DNA of 64,000 bases from Halomonas nitroreducens (GTDB taxonomy: Bacteria; Pseudomonadota; Gammaproteobacteria; Pseudomonadales; Halomonadaceae): contig NZ_RXNS01000008.1 in assembly GCF_003966155.1 (NCBI RefSeq), positions 1-64,000 on the forward strand, written 5' to 3'. The notes under the pieces were generated by a model. It was not told the DNA's origin. It was given only the letters and a program-made list of their open reading frames with translations, and ran no database searches. Shown in pieces: positions 16,942 through 25,737 of this stretch. How positions within the stretch are numbered: position 1 is the first letter of the stretch; each line of letters begins with the position of its first letter. The position numbers and the translations under genes were made by a program.

Positions 16942-18225
16942 ATGACCTATTTCATCGATCGTCGTGCCAATGCCAAGCGCAAGAGCGCGGTCAACCGCCA
17001 GCGCTTCCTCGATCGCTATCGCACCCATATCAAGCGCTCCGTCGAGGAGGCGGTCAACCGTCGTTCCATCACCGACATGGAGCGGGGCGAGAAGGTGTCG
17101 ATTCCCACCCGGGACATCTCCGAGCCGGTCTTCCAGCACGGCCCGGGCGGGAAACGCTCGATCATCGCACCCGGCAACAAGGAGTTCGTCGAGGGCGATC
17201 GCCTGCGTCGTCCTGGTGGCGGGGGAGGGGGTGGCGGCGCTGGCGAGGGCGGCGCCTCCAACCAGGGTGAGGGCATGGACGAATTCGCCTTCACCCTCTC
17301 CCGCGAGGAGTTCCTCGACTTCGTCTTCGATGGCTTGGAGCTGCCGCACCTGGAACGCAAGAGCCTGGTGGACCTGGACGAGGTCCGTCCGGTCCGCGCC
17401 GGCTTCACCCGCGAGGGCGTGCCGGCCCGTATCAACATCGTGCGCTCCATGCGCGAGGCGCATGCCCGACGCATCGCCATGCGCGGGCCAATCCGCCGTG
17501 CCCTGCGCGAGGCCCAGGAGGCGCTGGAGGTCGAGGAGCGCAAGGACCCGGTGCTGCGCAACCCGGCCCGCATCGAGGAGCTCAGGGCCGAGATCGAGCG
17601 CCTCGAGAAGCGCCTCGAGGCGGTGCCCTTCATCGACACCTACGATTTACGCTACAACAACCTGATCAACCAGCCCCAGCCCTCCAGCAAGGCGGTGATG
17701 TTCTGCGTGATGGACGTGTCCGGGTCCATGACCCAGGCCCACAAGGACATCGCCAAGCGCTTCTTCCTGCTGCTCTACCTCTTCCTGGAGCGCAACTACG
17801 AGAAGGTCGAGCTGGTCTTCGTGCGCCATCACACCGCCGCCAAGGAGGTCGACGAGGAGGAATTCTTCTACTCCCGGGAAACCGGCGGCACCATCGTCTC
17901 CAGCGCTCTGACCCTGGTCGACGAGATCATCGAGGCGCGCTATCCCCCCACCCAGTGGAACCTCTACGTGGCCCAGGCCTCCGACGGGGACAACTGGGAC
18001 GACGACTCCTTGACCTGCCGTGACCTGCTGGCGAAGTCGCTGATGCCGCGCCTGCAGTACTTCACCTACGTGGAGATCACGCCCCATGCCCACCAGGCGC
18101 TGTGGGAGGAGTACGAGCGGGTGGAGGCCGAGTATCCCGAGCGCTTCGCCATGCGCCAGATCGTCGAGGCCGGCGACATCTATCCGGTGTTCCGCGAGCT
18201 GTTCCGGCGTCGCAGTACCCAGTGA
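16942..18225 (+). CDS. yeaH: DUF444 / YeaH-YhbH family protein with von Willebrand A-like domain
   Basis: A 427-residue protein of the UPF0229 (YeaH/YhbH) family. The N terminus [21 protein letters not shown] is family-typical. A glycine-rich linker ([13 protein letters not shown]) lies near residue 100. The C-terminal half contains [10 protein letters not shown], a MIDAS-like DxSxS metal site of a vWA fold, and the conserved [11 protein letters not shown]. It is the standard partner of PrkA. The start at 16942 has AAGGAGG upstream, 73 bases after prkA. Confidence 0.92.
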   Translation: MTYFIDRRANAKRKSAVNRQRFLDRYRTHIKRSVEEAVNRRSITDMERGEKVSIPTRDISEPVFQHGPGGKRSIIAPGNKEFVEGDRLRRPGGGGGGGGAGEGGASNQGEGMDEFAFTLSREEFLDFVFDGLELPHLERKSLVDLDEVRPVRAGFTREGVPARINIVRSMREAHARRIAMRGPIRRALREAQEALEVEERKDPVLRNPARIEELRAEIERLEKRLEAVPFIDTYDLRYNNLINQPQPSSKAVMFCVMDVSGSMTQAHKDIAKRFFLLLYLFLERNYEKVELVFVRHHTAAKEVDEEEFFYSRETGGTIVSSALTLVDEIIEARYPPTQWNLYVAQASDGDNWDDDSLTCRDLLAKSLMPRLQYFTYVEITPHAHQALWEEYERVEAEYPERFAMRQIVEAGDIYPVFRELFRRRSTQ

Positions 18226-18244
18226 GTGGCGTCAAGGAGGTACC

Positions 18245-19804
18245 ATGACCGATCGCAAGCCCATCGCCACCGGTTCCGACTGGAACTTCGAGATCCTTCA
18301 CGAGTTCGAGGACGAGATCGCTCGACTGGCCGATGAGTATCGCCTGGATACCTATCCCAACCAGATCGAGATCATCACCACCGAGCAGATGATGGACGCC
18401 TATGCCAGCGTGGGCATGCCGGTGGGCTACCACCATTGGTCCTTCGGCAAGCAGTTCCTGGCCGTGGAGCAGGCCTACCGACGCGGGCAGATGGGGCTGG
18501 CCTACGAGCTGGTCATCAACTCCGATCCCTGCATCGCCTACCTGATGGAGGAGAATACCCTGATGATGCAGGTGCTGGTGATGGCCCACGCCTGCTATGG
18601 CCACAACTCCTTCTTCAAGGGCAACTACCTGTTCCGGACCTGGACCGACGCCAGCTCCATCGTCGACTACCTGCTGTTCGCCCGGCGCTACATCGCCGAG
18701 TGCGAGGAACGCCATGGAGTCACCGCCGTGGAGCAGCTGCTGGATGCCTGCCATGCGTTGCAGAACTACGGGGTCGATCGCTACAAGCGGCCCTCGCCGA
18801 TCTCCGCCGAGGAGGAGGCGCGTCGCCAGAAGGAGCGCGAGGCCTATCTCCAGGCCCAGGTGAACACCCTGTGGCGGACCATTCCCGAGCGGGTCCCCAG
18901 CGACGGCGAGCGGGAGACGATCGCCGGCGAGGGAGAGGATCCCCTGGGCCTGCATGCCGGCGGCCGCTATCCCCCGGAGCCCCAGGAGAACCTGCTCTAC
19001 TTCATCGAGAAGAATGCGCCACTGCTGGCGCCCTGGCAGCGCGAGGTGGTGCGCATCGTGCGCAAGCTCGCCCAGTACTTCTATCCCCAGCGCCAGACCC
19101 AGGTGATGAACGAGGGCTGGGCGACCTTCTGGCACTACACCCTGATGAATCGCCTGTTCGACGAGGGGATGGTCGACGAGGGGCTGATGCTGGAGTTCCT
19201 GCAGTCCCATACCTCCGTGGTACAGCAGCCGCCCTTCGACAGCCCGCATTACAGTGGCATCAATCCCTATGCCCTGGGCTTCGCCATGTTCACCGATATC
19301 CGGCGCATCTGCGAGGCGCCTACCGAGGAGGACCGCGAGTGGTTCCCGGACACCGCCGGCAGCGACTGGGTGGAAACGCTGCATTTCGCCATGCGCAACT
19401 TCAAGGACGAATCCTTCATCCAGCAGTTCCTGTCGCCCAAGGTGATCCGCGACCTCAAGCTGTTCATGGTGATCGACGATGACCAGGACGAGATGCTCGA
19501 GGTGGCGGCGATCCACGACGAGCACGGCTATCGGCGCATACGCGAGGCGCTGGCTATCCAGTATGCGCTGTCGGTGCGGGAGCCCAATATCCAGATCTAT
19601 TCGGCGGACATCCGCGGCGACCGCTCCCTGACCCTGCGCCATGTCCAGGACAGCCGTCGTCCCCTCGCACGCAGCGTCTATCCGGTGATGCGCCACCTGC
19701 ACCAGCTGTGGGGCTTCCCGGTGAAGCTCGAGTCGATGGAGGGCGAGGAGATTGTGCGCCGCTACCACTGGCCGCTTCCCGAGGAGGACAAGGCGGTCGA
19801 GTGA
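18245..19804 (+). CDS. SpoVR family protein (YcgB)
   Basis: A 519-residue soluble protein matching E. coli YcgB and Bacillus SpoVR. Recognisable parts are YPNQIEIITTEQMMDAYASVG, GYHHWSFGKQF, EENTLMMQVLVMAHACYGHN and NEGWATFWHYTLMNRL; the conserved HH, H and E residues suggest a metal site, but no activity is established for the family. The start has AAGGAGG, 19 bases after yeaH. The triplet prkA-yeaH-spoVR is widespread in proteobacteria and linked to stationary-phase stress. Confidence 0.92.
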   Translation: MTDRKPIATGSDWNFEILHEFEDEIARLADEYRLDTYPNQIEIITTEQMMDAYASVGMPVGYHHWSFGKQFLAVEQAYRRGQMGLAYELVINSDPCIAYLMEENTLMMQVLVMAHACYGHNSFFKGNYLFRTWTDASSIVDYLLFARRYIAECEERHGVTAVEQLLDACHALQNYGVDRYKRPSPISAEEEARRQKEREAYLQAQVNTLWRTIPERVPSDGERETIAGEGEDPLGLHAGGRYPPEPQENLLYFIEKNAPLLAPWQREVVRIVRKLAQYFYPQRQTQVMNEGWATFWHYTLMNRLFDEGMVDEGLMLEFLQSHTSVVQQPPFDSPHYSGINPYALGFAMFTDIRRICEAPTEEDREWFPDTAGSDWVETLHFAMRNFKDESFIQQFLSPKVIRDLKLFMVIDDDQDEMLEVAAIHDEHGYRRIREALAIQYALSVREPNIQIYSADIRGDRSLTLRHVQDSRRPLARSVYPVMRHLHQLWGFPVKLESMEGEEIVRRYHWPLPEEDKAVE

Positions 19805-19818
19805 CCGGCCTGGCTCCA

Positions 19819-19858
19819 AACGAGGAGACCCGCGCCGGTCGGCGCGGGTCTCCTCGTT
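19819..19858. terminator. Strong hairpin between convergent spoVR and HiPIP genes
   Basis: A perfect 18-bp stem (AACGAGGAGACCCGCGCC with its complement) around a GGTC loop sits 14 bases after spoVR and 12 bases beyond the end of the convergent HiPIP gene. T-tracts are short on both sides, so it probably works as a bidirectional transcription barrier. Confidence 0.75.
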
Positions 19859-19870
19859 GGGGGCAGGGGG

Positions 19871-20185
19871 TCAGGCCTTGGCAGTCCAGGACTGGCACCA
19901 GCCCTCGGGGCTCACGCTGTTCTGCGGGAACAGCTGACAACCCTGATTGTCGGCATTGAAGAACATGCAGTTGGCGCAGTGCTCGCCTTCCGCATAGGCT
20001 GGGTGGTCGCTGGCCTCGCTGGCGTTCTCGACGTAGTTCAGGGCCTTGGCCTGCTCGCTGTTCGGGTCCAGGGGCGGCAGCTCCTGGGCGAAGGCGGACT
20101 TGGACAGGATCCCCACGCCCAGCGGCAGGGCGGCGAGGCCCAGCAGGCTGTGGCGCATGAAATCACGACGGCTGTGATTGGCCAT
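19871..20185 (-). CDS. High-potential iron-sulfur protein (HiPIP), Tat-exported
   Basis: A 104-residue precursor. The N terminus has a twin-arginine signal (NHSRRDFMRHSLLGLAALPLG) with likely cleavage after AFA near residue 33. The mature part has the four cluster cysteines in the HiPIP spacing CxxC, then C within DNQGC, then C in EGWCQSW. HiPIPs are periplasmic one-electron carriers between the bc1 complex and terminal oxidases or reaction centres. With cbb3 oxidase nearby, service to respiration is likely but inferred. AAGGAGAG precedes the start. Confidence 0.93.
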   Translation of the reverse strand: MANHSRRDFMRHSLLGLAALPLGVGILSKSAFAQELPPLDPNSEQAKALNYVENASEASDHPAYAEGEHCANCMFFNADNQGCQLFPQNSVSPEGWCQSWTAKA

Positions 20186-20394
20186 GGTCTCTCCTTGTCA
20201 TCATGAGTCGTGGTCTGGTCGCGTTGGCCGGTGGGCCGGCCATTTTTCTGGTCGGGTGGTGAGCCCACCTCTGGGTCCGACGGGGTCGTGCCCGCGGAGT
20301 TTGTCCGCTTCATGGTAGTCACTCGGTCGAGCGCTGGCGAATGCTGCGGCAATGCGTCGCGACAGCGGCAGTGATTCTGCCGGGTCGGCGCCGC

Positions 20395-20403
20395 TGGTAT
20401 ACT
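20395..20403 (+). promoter_or_regulatory. Extended -10 promoter of the RAM-domain gene
   Basis: TGGTATACT is a good extended -10 (TGnTATACT), 66 bases before the start codon of the small RAM-domain gene. No clear -35 is needed or seen. The rest of the 20186-20394 gap, which separates the divergent HiPIP gene, shows nothing else recognisable. Confidence 0.55.
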
Positions 20404-20468
20404 CGCAGCAGGGGCGGTCCCCGGCCGCCCAGGTCAGCCCCCTTTGTTACCCAGATGGAGAGTGCCCG

Positions 20469-20744
20469 ATGCAGAACGCCGTGATCCTGATCAATGCCGA
20501 GAAGGGCCAGGTCAAGGCCGTGGCCGAGCGCCTGGCGGATGTCGAAGGCATCAGCGAGGTGTTCTCCACCTGTGGCCGCTATGACCTGGTCGCCATCGCC
20601 CGCACCCGGGACTTCGAGAGTCTGGCGGAACTGGTGACCGGACGCCTCAACGACGTGGAAGGCATTCGCGAGACCGAGACCCTCAACGCCATGCAGGTGC
20701 ACTCCCGTCACGACCTCGAGACCATGTTCTCGCTGGGCTGGTAA
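20469..20744 (+). CDS. Stand-alone Lrp/AsnC ligand-binding (RAM) domain protein
   Basis: A 91-residue protein that is almost exactly one RAM (regulation of amino acid metabolism) domain: AVILINAEKGQVKAVAERL then DVEGISEVFSTCGRYDLVAIAR, the alpha-beta sandwich found at the C terminus of Lrp/AsnC regulators. There is no DNA-binding domain here or in frame upstream. Such proteins bind amino acids or modulate full-length Lrp paralogues; the ligand is unknown. The fit of the start to domain length is good, and an extended -10 lies upstream. Confidence 0.85.
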   Translation: MQNAVILINAEKGQVKAVAERLADVEGISEVFSTCGRYDLVAIARTRDFESLAELVTGRLNDVEGIRETETLNAMQVHSRHDLETMFSLGW

Positions 20745-20770
20745 GCCCCGCCGGCGCCTCCGTCTCGCCC

Positions 20771-21640
20771 ATGCCGCCGCGTCGTCGTTCCGCTGCCTCC
20801 CGGCTGCGCCCCCTGCTGCGCCGGGCCGCCATCGCCGTGCTGTTCGCCGCGGTGGGCAGCGGCTTGTGGTACGCCGAGGAGCGCGAGGTCCGTGACGGCC
20901 TCAGCTGGATGGGCGTACCCGACTGGCAGCGGCTGACGCCGCTGAGCCTGCATCGCGTGCTGCGCAACGACGGCTACCTGGTGGGCTGGTCGGACGTGCG
21001 GGTCGGCCCGCTGTGGGTCAGCTACCGCCTCGCCGCGGCCGGCGACGCCCGCATCGGCGAGCGCCCCGGCTTTCGTCGCGACTGGCGCACCCTCTGGCCG
21101 GTCACCCCGGACAGTTACCTGGGCAGCGGCTACGACCGTGGCCACCTGGCCCCCAACTATGCCATCGCCGCCGTGCATGGCCGCGGCGCCCAGCGTGACA
21201 CCTTCCTGATGAGCAACATGGTCCCCCAGCGCCCGTCCCTCAATCGGCGCCTCTGGCAGCGCCTCGAGGAGGTGGTGATCGACCGCTTCGTCCCGCGGGT
21301 CGGGGCCCTGCAGGTCATTGCCGGCCCGGTGTTCGCACCGCGCTTCCAGGAAGGGGCCCTGCATCGGGTGGGGCTCGTCGAGGTGCCGGTGGCCTTCTAC
21401 AAGATTCTGGTGGTGCCAGGGGCGCGGCCGCGTGCCCTGGCTTTCGTCATGCCGCAGGAGGTGAGTGGCGACGAGCCGCTGGACCGTTTCGTGGTCAGCA
21501 TCGACCGCGTCGAGGCGCTGACCGGGCTGGACTTCTTTCCCCGGCTGCCCGTGGCCGCGGCCGAGGCCCTGGAGGGTCGGGTCGACACCAGTGGCTGGGG
21601 GCTGGAGGCGGTGGCGCGCTTGCCCGGCCGCTTCGACTAG
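20771..21640 (+). CDS. DNA/RNA non-specific endonuclease (NucA / endonuclease G family)
   Basis: A 289-residue protein with an N-terminal hydrophobic segment after a basic stretch (LLRRAAIAVLFAAVGSGLWY), so membrane-anchored or exported. The catalytic motif DRGHLAPNYA (His general base) is followed by LMSNMVPQRPSLNRRLW, with the Asn that binds Mg2+. This is the beta-beta-alpha metal nuclease of the NUC1/EndoG family. It cleaves DNA and RNA without sequence preference; the periplasmic or extracytoplasmic role is inferred. It starts 26 bases after the RAM gene and may be cotranscribed. Confidence 0.88.
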   Translation: MPPRRRSAASRLRPLLRRAAIAVLFAAVGSGLWYAEEREVRDGLSWMGVPDWQRLTPLSLHRVLRNDGYLVGWSDVRVGPLWVSYRLAAAGDARIGERPGFRRDWRTLWPVTPDSYLGSGYDRGHLAPNYAIAAVHGRGAQRDTFLMSNMVPQRPSLNRRLWQRLEEVVIDRFVPRVGALQVIAGPVFAPRFQEGALHRVGLVEVPVAFYKILVVPGARPRALAFVMPQEVSGDEPLDRFVVSIDRVEALTGLDFFPRLPVAAAEALEGRVDTSGWGLEAVARLPGRFD

Positions 21641-21677
21641 GCGGTTGAGCGCATTCGGTCGGCCATGCCGCAGGCGC

Positions 21678-21700
21678 AAAAAAACCGCAACAGGGTGCGG
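21678..21700 (-). terminator. Rho-independent terminator of the tRNA-Leu cluster
   Basis: On the minus strand CCGCA-N6-TGCGG (21700-21685) is followed directly by seven T residues (21684-21678). It lies about 60 bases downstream of the last tRNA-Leu and ends that transcript. Confidence 0.85.
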
Positions 21701-21758
21701 CCGATGGGAGTGCTCTTGTTGCAGTCTGGGGGGGATAGCTCTGTGTGCATGACGCGAA

Positions 21759-21845
21759 TGGTGCCCAGGAGAGGACTTGAACCTCCACGTCCGTAAGGAC
21801 ACTAGCACCTGAAGCTAGCGCGTCTACCAATTCCGCCACCTGGGC
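21759..21845 (-). tRNA. tRNA-Leu (anticodon CAG), copy 3 in transcription order
   Basis: An 87-base class II tRNA with acceptor GCCCAGG/CCTGGGC, encoded CCA and a long variable arm. The anticodon stem CTAGC/GCTAG holds loop TTCAGGT, so the anticodon is CAG, reading CTG, the main leucine codon here. Identical in sequence to the copy at 21889. Confidence 0.97.
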
Positions 21846-21888
21846 GCGTCATGCATCGTCGTGTTGCGGGCCATCGCGTGAGCGATGA

Positions 21889-21975
21889 TGGTGCCCAGGA
21901 GAGGACTTGAACCTCCACGTCCGTAAGGACACTAGCACCTGAAGCTAGCGCGTCTACCAATTCCGCCACCTGGGC
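21889..21975 (-). tRNA. tRNA-Leu (anticodon CAG), copy 2 in transcription order
   Basis: An 87-base tRNA-Leu identical to the copy at 21759, with acceptor GCCCAGG/CCTGGGC and anticodon CAG. The spacers between the copies are unrelated. Confidence 0.97.
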
Positions 21976-22025
21976 GAACACGAGCGATTTCGAGCTGACA
22001 AAGAGCAGTGATACCGAGGTATCGA

Positions 22026-22112
22026 TGGTGCCCAGAAGAGGACTTGAACCTCCACGTCCGTAAGGACACTAGCACCTGAAGCTAGCGCGTCTACCAATTC
22101 CGCCATCTGGGC
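22026..22112 (-). tRNA. tRNA-Leu (anticodon CAG), copy 1 in transcription order
   Basis: An 87-base tRNA-Leu differing from the other two only in the last acceptor pair: GCCCAGA/TCTGGGC instead of GCCCAGG/CCTGGGC. Both strands of the stem changed together, so pairing is kept and the gene is likely functional. It is nearest the promoter. Confidence 0.97.
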
Positions 22113-22123
22113 AAGTGGCGCGT

Positions 22124-22151
22124 ATGTTACCGGATCCTGGCGCGGATGCAA
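22124..22151 (-). promoter_or_regulatory. Candidate promoter of the tRNA-Leu cluster
   Basis: On the minus strand TTGCAT (22151-22146) and TAACAT (22129-22124) are spaced by 16 bases and lie 12-40 bases upstream of the first tRNA-Leu. The hexamers are moderate matches; placement supports the call. Confidence 0.45.
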
Positions 22152-22215
22152 GTCTCTCCTTGAGGTCGCCGCGAAATTTTTTGCCGCTCCCGGGGCGCGT
22201 GAGGTCCTCGCATGG

Positions 22216-22244
22216 TTGGGTGATGCCCATGGCGGCGCTATACT
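22216..22244 (+). promoter_or_regulatory. Promoter of rnr
   Basis: TTGGGT (22216-22221) and TATACT (22239-22244) are spaced by 17 bases, about 100 bases before the rnr start codon. It faces away from the divergent tRNA-Leu promoter. Confidence 0.6.
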
Positions 22245-22345
22245 GCCGCCATGACACGATATCCCGACCGCATTACCTCATGCCCGCGGCGCCTGCGCGC
22301 CACCCCCCTCATGCCGTCCCCGACCCTGCCAAGGATGCTCTCTGC

Positions 22346-24739
22346 ATGAACCACTGGACGCTCAGCGACGATACGCACGCCAGCCGTGAGGCCCACAAGT
22401 ACGACAAGCCCGCCCCCAGTCGCGAATACCTGCTGGCCCGCCTGGAAGAGTATGGCAAGCCGATCACCCACGAGGCGATGAGCCAGCTGCTGGGGCTCGA
22501 GGACGAGGACCTGCAGGAGGCGGTTCGCCGCCGGCTGGCTGCCATGGAGCGGGATGGCCAGGTACTGCGCAACCGCCGGGGGGCCTATGCGCTGATCGAC
22601 AAGCTCGACCTGATCAAGGGCCGGGTGCTCGGCCACCGGGATGGTTTCGGCTTCCTGCTGCGCGATGACGGCAAGAAGCCCGACCTGGTGCTGCCGCCGC
22701 GGCAGATGCGGCGGGTCTTCCACGGCGACCACGTGCTGGTGCGGGTCAGCGGGCGCGATCGTCGCGGCCGCGACGAGGCCACCATCGTCGAGATCCTGGC
22801 CCGCAACACCCAGACCATCGTCGGCGTCTACCGGGAGAACACCCCCGAGTTCGGCGTGCTGATTCCCGAGAACCCACGCATCGCCCAGGAAGTGATCATT
22901 CCCCACAAGGCCAACGGTGGGGCCCGGGACGGCCAGGTGATCTCGGCGACGATCATCAAGCAGCCCGAGACCCGGGTGCAGCCGGTGGGCGAGGTGGCCG
23001 AAGTGCTCGGCGAGCGCATGGATCCCGGGATGGAGATCGATATCGCCATCCGCAGCTACGAGATTCCCGCCGAGTTTCCGCCGGAGGTCCACGACCAGAT
23101 CGCCGGCATGTCCGCCGAGGTGGCCGAGGGCGACAAGCAGAACCGCATCGACCTGCGCGATATCCCCCTGGTGACCATCGACGACGAGTCCGCCAAGGAC
23201 TTCGACGATGCCGTCTGTGCCTGGAAGACCAAGTCCGGCAGCTGGAAGCTGCTGGTGGCCATCGCCGACGTCTCCCACTACGTGCGACCCGGCAGCTCCC
23301 TGGACCAGGAGGCCATCACCCGGGGCAACTCGGTGTACTTCCCGGGGCAGGTGGTGCCCATGCTGCCGGAGCTGCTGTCCAACGGCCTCTGTTCGCTCAA
23401 TCCCGACGTGGATCGCCTGGCACTGGTCTGCGAGATGAACATCTCCAAGACCGGGGCCATCAGCCGCTACCGCTTCTACGAGGGAGTGTTCCGCTCCCAT
23501 GCGCGACTGACCTACAACAAGGTCGCCGCCATCCTCGACGACGACGGCGAGCAGGGCGAGGCCCTGCGCGAAGAGCACCGCGAGCTGGTGCCCTCGCTGA
23601 AGAACCTCCACGCCCTCTACCGCCTGCTGCGCGAGGCCCGGGTGGAGCGCGGCGCCATCGACTTCGAGACCACCGAGACGGCGATCCTCTTCAATGAGGA
23701 ACGCAAGATCGAGAAGATCGTCCCGCGCTCGCGCAACGATGCCCACAAGATCATCGAGGAGTGCATGCTGGCGGCCAACGTCGCCACCGCTCGCTTCCTC
23801 GACAAGCACGACCTGCCGGCCCTCTACCGGATCCACGAGCGCCCCTCGCCGGAGCGCCTCGACAAGCTGCGCCTGTTCCTCAATGAGCTGGGCCTGTCGC
23901 TGGGCGGCGGCGACGAGCCGACGCCCCAGGACTACCGCGACCTGGCCGAGGCCATCAAGGAGCGCGATGACAGCGACATCATCCAGACGGTGATGCTGCG
24001 CTCCATGAGCCAGGCCGTGTACTCGCCCCAGAACGAGGGGCACTTCGGCCTGGCCTATCCGGCCTATGCCCACTTCACCTCGCCGATTCGCCGCTACCCG
24101 GACCTGATCGTCCACCGGGCCATCCGCTCGGTGATCCGGGGGCCGCGCCAGACCAACACCGTGCTGCGGGCCGAGAGCGCCCCGGTGGAGCCGCCGAGCA
24201 AGTGGTGCCCCTACACCTTCGAGCAGATGCTCGAGCTCGGTGAGCACTGCTCCATGACCGAGCGGCGCGCCGACGACGCCACTCGCGACGTCGAGGGCTG
24301 GCTGAAGTGCGAGTTCATGTCCGACAAGCTGGGCGAGGTCTTTGATGGCACCATCGCCTCGGTGACCCAGTTCGGCATCTTCGTGCGCCTCGACGAGGTC
24401 TATGTGGAAGGCCTGGTGCACGTCACCTCGCTGCCCTCCGACTACTACCACTACGAGCCGGAGAAGCATCGTCTCAAGGGCGAGCGCAGTGGCATGAGCT
24501 ACCGGCTCGGCGATGGGGTCAGCGTCCAGGTGGCACGGGTCGACCTCGACGACCGCAAGATCGACTTCGAGCTGGCCGACGACAAGCCCCGGCCGCGCCG
24601 GGCGCCGCGCAAGCGCCGCGGCGCTCAGGGCGGGGGCGCCGGCAAGTCCGCGACGCCCCCGGCCGCGGCCCGCGGCAAGGCCGGCGGGGATGACGACGGC
24701 GGCAAGAAGCGTCGTCGCCGGGGCCCGCGTCGCCGCTGA
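22346..24739 (+). CDS. rnr: Ribonuclease R
   Basis: A 797-residue 3'-5' exoribonuclease that degrades structured RNA and takes part in rRNA quality control and trans-translation. The order is an N-terminal winged helix (ITHEAMSQLLGLEDEDLQEAV), cold-shock/OB domains (GRVLGHRDGFGFLL), the RNB catalytic domain with clustered aspartates (DDESAKDFDDAV) and YAHFTSPIRRYPDL, an S1 domain (GTIASVTQFGIFVRLDEVYV) and a Lys/Arg-rich tail typical of RNase R. The start at 22346 has AAGGA at 22331 and gives the family N terminus; the frame is open further upstream. rlmB follows after 42 bases, as in E. coli. Confidence 0.96.
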   Translation: MNHWTLSDDTHASREAHKYDKPAPSREYLLARLEEYGKPITHEAMSQLLGLEDEDLQEAVRRRLAAMERDGQVLRNRRGAYALIDKLDLIKGRVLGHRDGFGFLLRDDGKKPDLVLPPRQMRRVFHGDHVLVRVSGRDRRGRDEATIVEILARNTQTIVGVYRENTPEFGVLIPENPRIAQEVIIPHKANGGARDGQVISATIIKQPETRVQPVGEVAEVLGERMDPGMEIDIAIRSYEIPAEFPPEVHDQIAGMSAEVAEGDKQNRIDLRDIPLVTIDDESAKDFDDAVCAWKTKSGSWKLLVAIADVSHYVRPGSSLDQEAITRGNSVYFPGQVVPMLPELLSNGLCSLNPDVDRLALVCEMNISKTGAISRYRFYEGVFRSHARLTYNKVAAILDDDGEQGEALREEHRELVPSLKNLHALYRLLREARVERGAIDFETTETAILFNEERKIEKIVPRSRNDAHKIIEECMLAANVATARFLDKHDLPALYRIHERPSPERLDKLRLFLNELGLSLGGGDEPTPQDYRDLAEAIKERDDSDIIQTVMLRSMSQAVYSPQNEGHFGLAYPAYAHFTSPIRRYPDLIVHRAIRSVIRGPRQTNTVLRAESAPVEPPSKWCPYTFEQMLELGEHCSMTERRADDATRDVEGWLKCEFMSDKLGEVFDGTIASVTQFGIFVRLDEVYVEGLVHVTSLPSDYYHYEPEKHRLKGERSGMSYRLGDGVSVQVARVDLDDRKIDFELADDKPRPRRAPRKRRGAQGGGAGKSATPPAAARGKAGGDDDGGKKRRRRGPRRR

Positions 24740-24781
24740 TCGTCGCGACATCCCTTCCTCCTTCGTCAAGACGCCATCATC

Positions 24782-25567
24782 ATGAAGAAGCACGCTCAAC
24801 GCCGGGGCCCCAGGGCCCCGGGTGGTCTCGACGCCGTCTACGGCATCCATGCGGTGCGGGCCCTGCTCGAGCGGGGCGAGGTGCCCCGGGAACTGTGGGT
24901 GCAGGAAGGAGAGGCGACGACACGCCTGGCCGACCTCGTGGCGGCGGCCCGCCACGGCGGCGCCCGGGTGCTGTCACGACCCCGGGACGAGCTCGACCAG
25001 CTCGCCCAGGGCGCCGCCCACCAGGGCCTGGTGGCCTTCTGCCCGCCGCTGGCCTTCGAGGCCGAGGCCGCGCTGTGGCATCGCCTGCAGGGCTGGTCGT
25101 CGCCGACGCCGCCCCTGCTGTTGGTGCTCGATGGCATCACCGACGTGCACAATTTCGGGGCCTGCCTGCGCAGCGTCGATGCCGCCGGTGCCCACGGCGT
25201 GGTGGTGCCCAAGGACCGCGCCGCGCCGCTCAACGCCACGGTGCGCAAGGTGGCCTGCGGGGCCGCCGAGAGCGTGCCCGTCTATCAGGTGACCAATCTG
25301 GCGCGGGCGCTGGCCAAGCTCAAGGACCTCGGTGTCTGGGTCACCGGCACCGCCGGCGAGGCCGAGGCCAGCGTCTTCGAGGCCGACCTCAGCGTGGCCA
25401 CCGCCCTGGTCATGGGTGCCGAGGGCAAGGGCATGCGGCGGCTGACCCGGGAGGCCTGCGACAGCCTGGTCAAGCTGCCCATGGCCGGGCAGGTGTCGAG
25501 CCTCAACGTCTCGGTGGCGACGGGCATCTGCCTGTTCGAGGCGGTGCGCCAGCGCCGGATGCGCTAG
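24782..25567 (+). CDS. rlmB: 23S rRNA (guanosine-2'-O-)-methyltransferase RlmB
   Basis: A 261-residue SPOUT-class methyltransferase that modifies Gm2251 in the peptidyl-transferase loop of 23S rRNA. The N-terminal substrate-binding domain begins VYGIHAVRALLERG. The knotted C-terminal domain has the three SPOUT motifs: DVHNFGACLRSVDAAG, VMGAEGKGMRRL and LPMAGQVSSLNVSVATGI. Length and the rnr-rlmB pairing fit. Probably cotranscribed with rnr. Confidence 0.95.
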   Translation: MKKHAQRRGPRAPGGLDAVYGIHAVRALLERGEVPRELWVQEGEATTRLADLVAAARHGGARVLSRPRDELDQLAQGAAHQGLVAFCPPLAFEAEAALWHRLQGWSSPTPPLLLVLDGITDVHNFGACLRSVDAAGAHGVVVPKDRAAPLNATVRKVACGAAESVPVYQVTNLARALAKLKDLGVWVTGTAGEAEASVFEADLSVATALVMGAEGKGMRRLTREACDSLVKLPMAGQVSSLNVSVATGICLFEAVRQRRMR

Positions 25568-25593
25568 TCTCCGCACGCCGCCGCGACCTTGCC

Positions 25594-25622
25594 TTGCATG
25601 TCGGGGCGAAGATCACTAGAAT
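25594..25622 (+). promoter_or_regulatory. Promoter of the rpsF-rpsR operon
   Basis: TTGCAT (25594-25599) and TAGAAT (25617-25622) have the ideal 17-base spacing. The leader of about 110 bases before rpsF contains a hairpin (GCCCGTTCGT paired with ACGAGCGGGC, about 25627-25649). Many bacteria regulate this operon through an S6:S18-binding leader RNA; I cannot confirm that motif here. Confidence 0.7.
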
Positions 25623-25737
25623 GCCTGCGCCCGTTCGTCCGACGAGCGGGCGTCGTGCATTTCGATAATCACCTCCTTGCTTCCCCTGGAGCGCCCCGTC
25701 GCCTCCACCGGAAGCTGCCAAACCGCAAGGAGAACCC

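Noticed and set aside
22238..24955. A 905-residue open frame on the minus strand opposite rnr and rlmB
   Set aside because: It is antisense to two clearly conserved genes, and its composition (His, Gly, Val, Leu rich) is that of a high-GC shadow frame.
25623..25737. An S6:S18-binding leader RNA before rpsF
   Set aside because: A hairpin and a CCG near the ribosome site are present, but the defining motif cannot be established by eye; kept only as a remark on the promoter entry.
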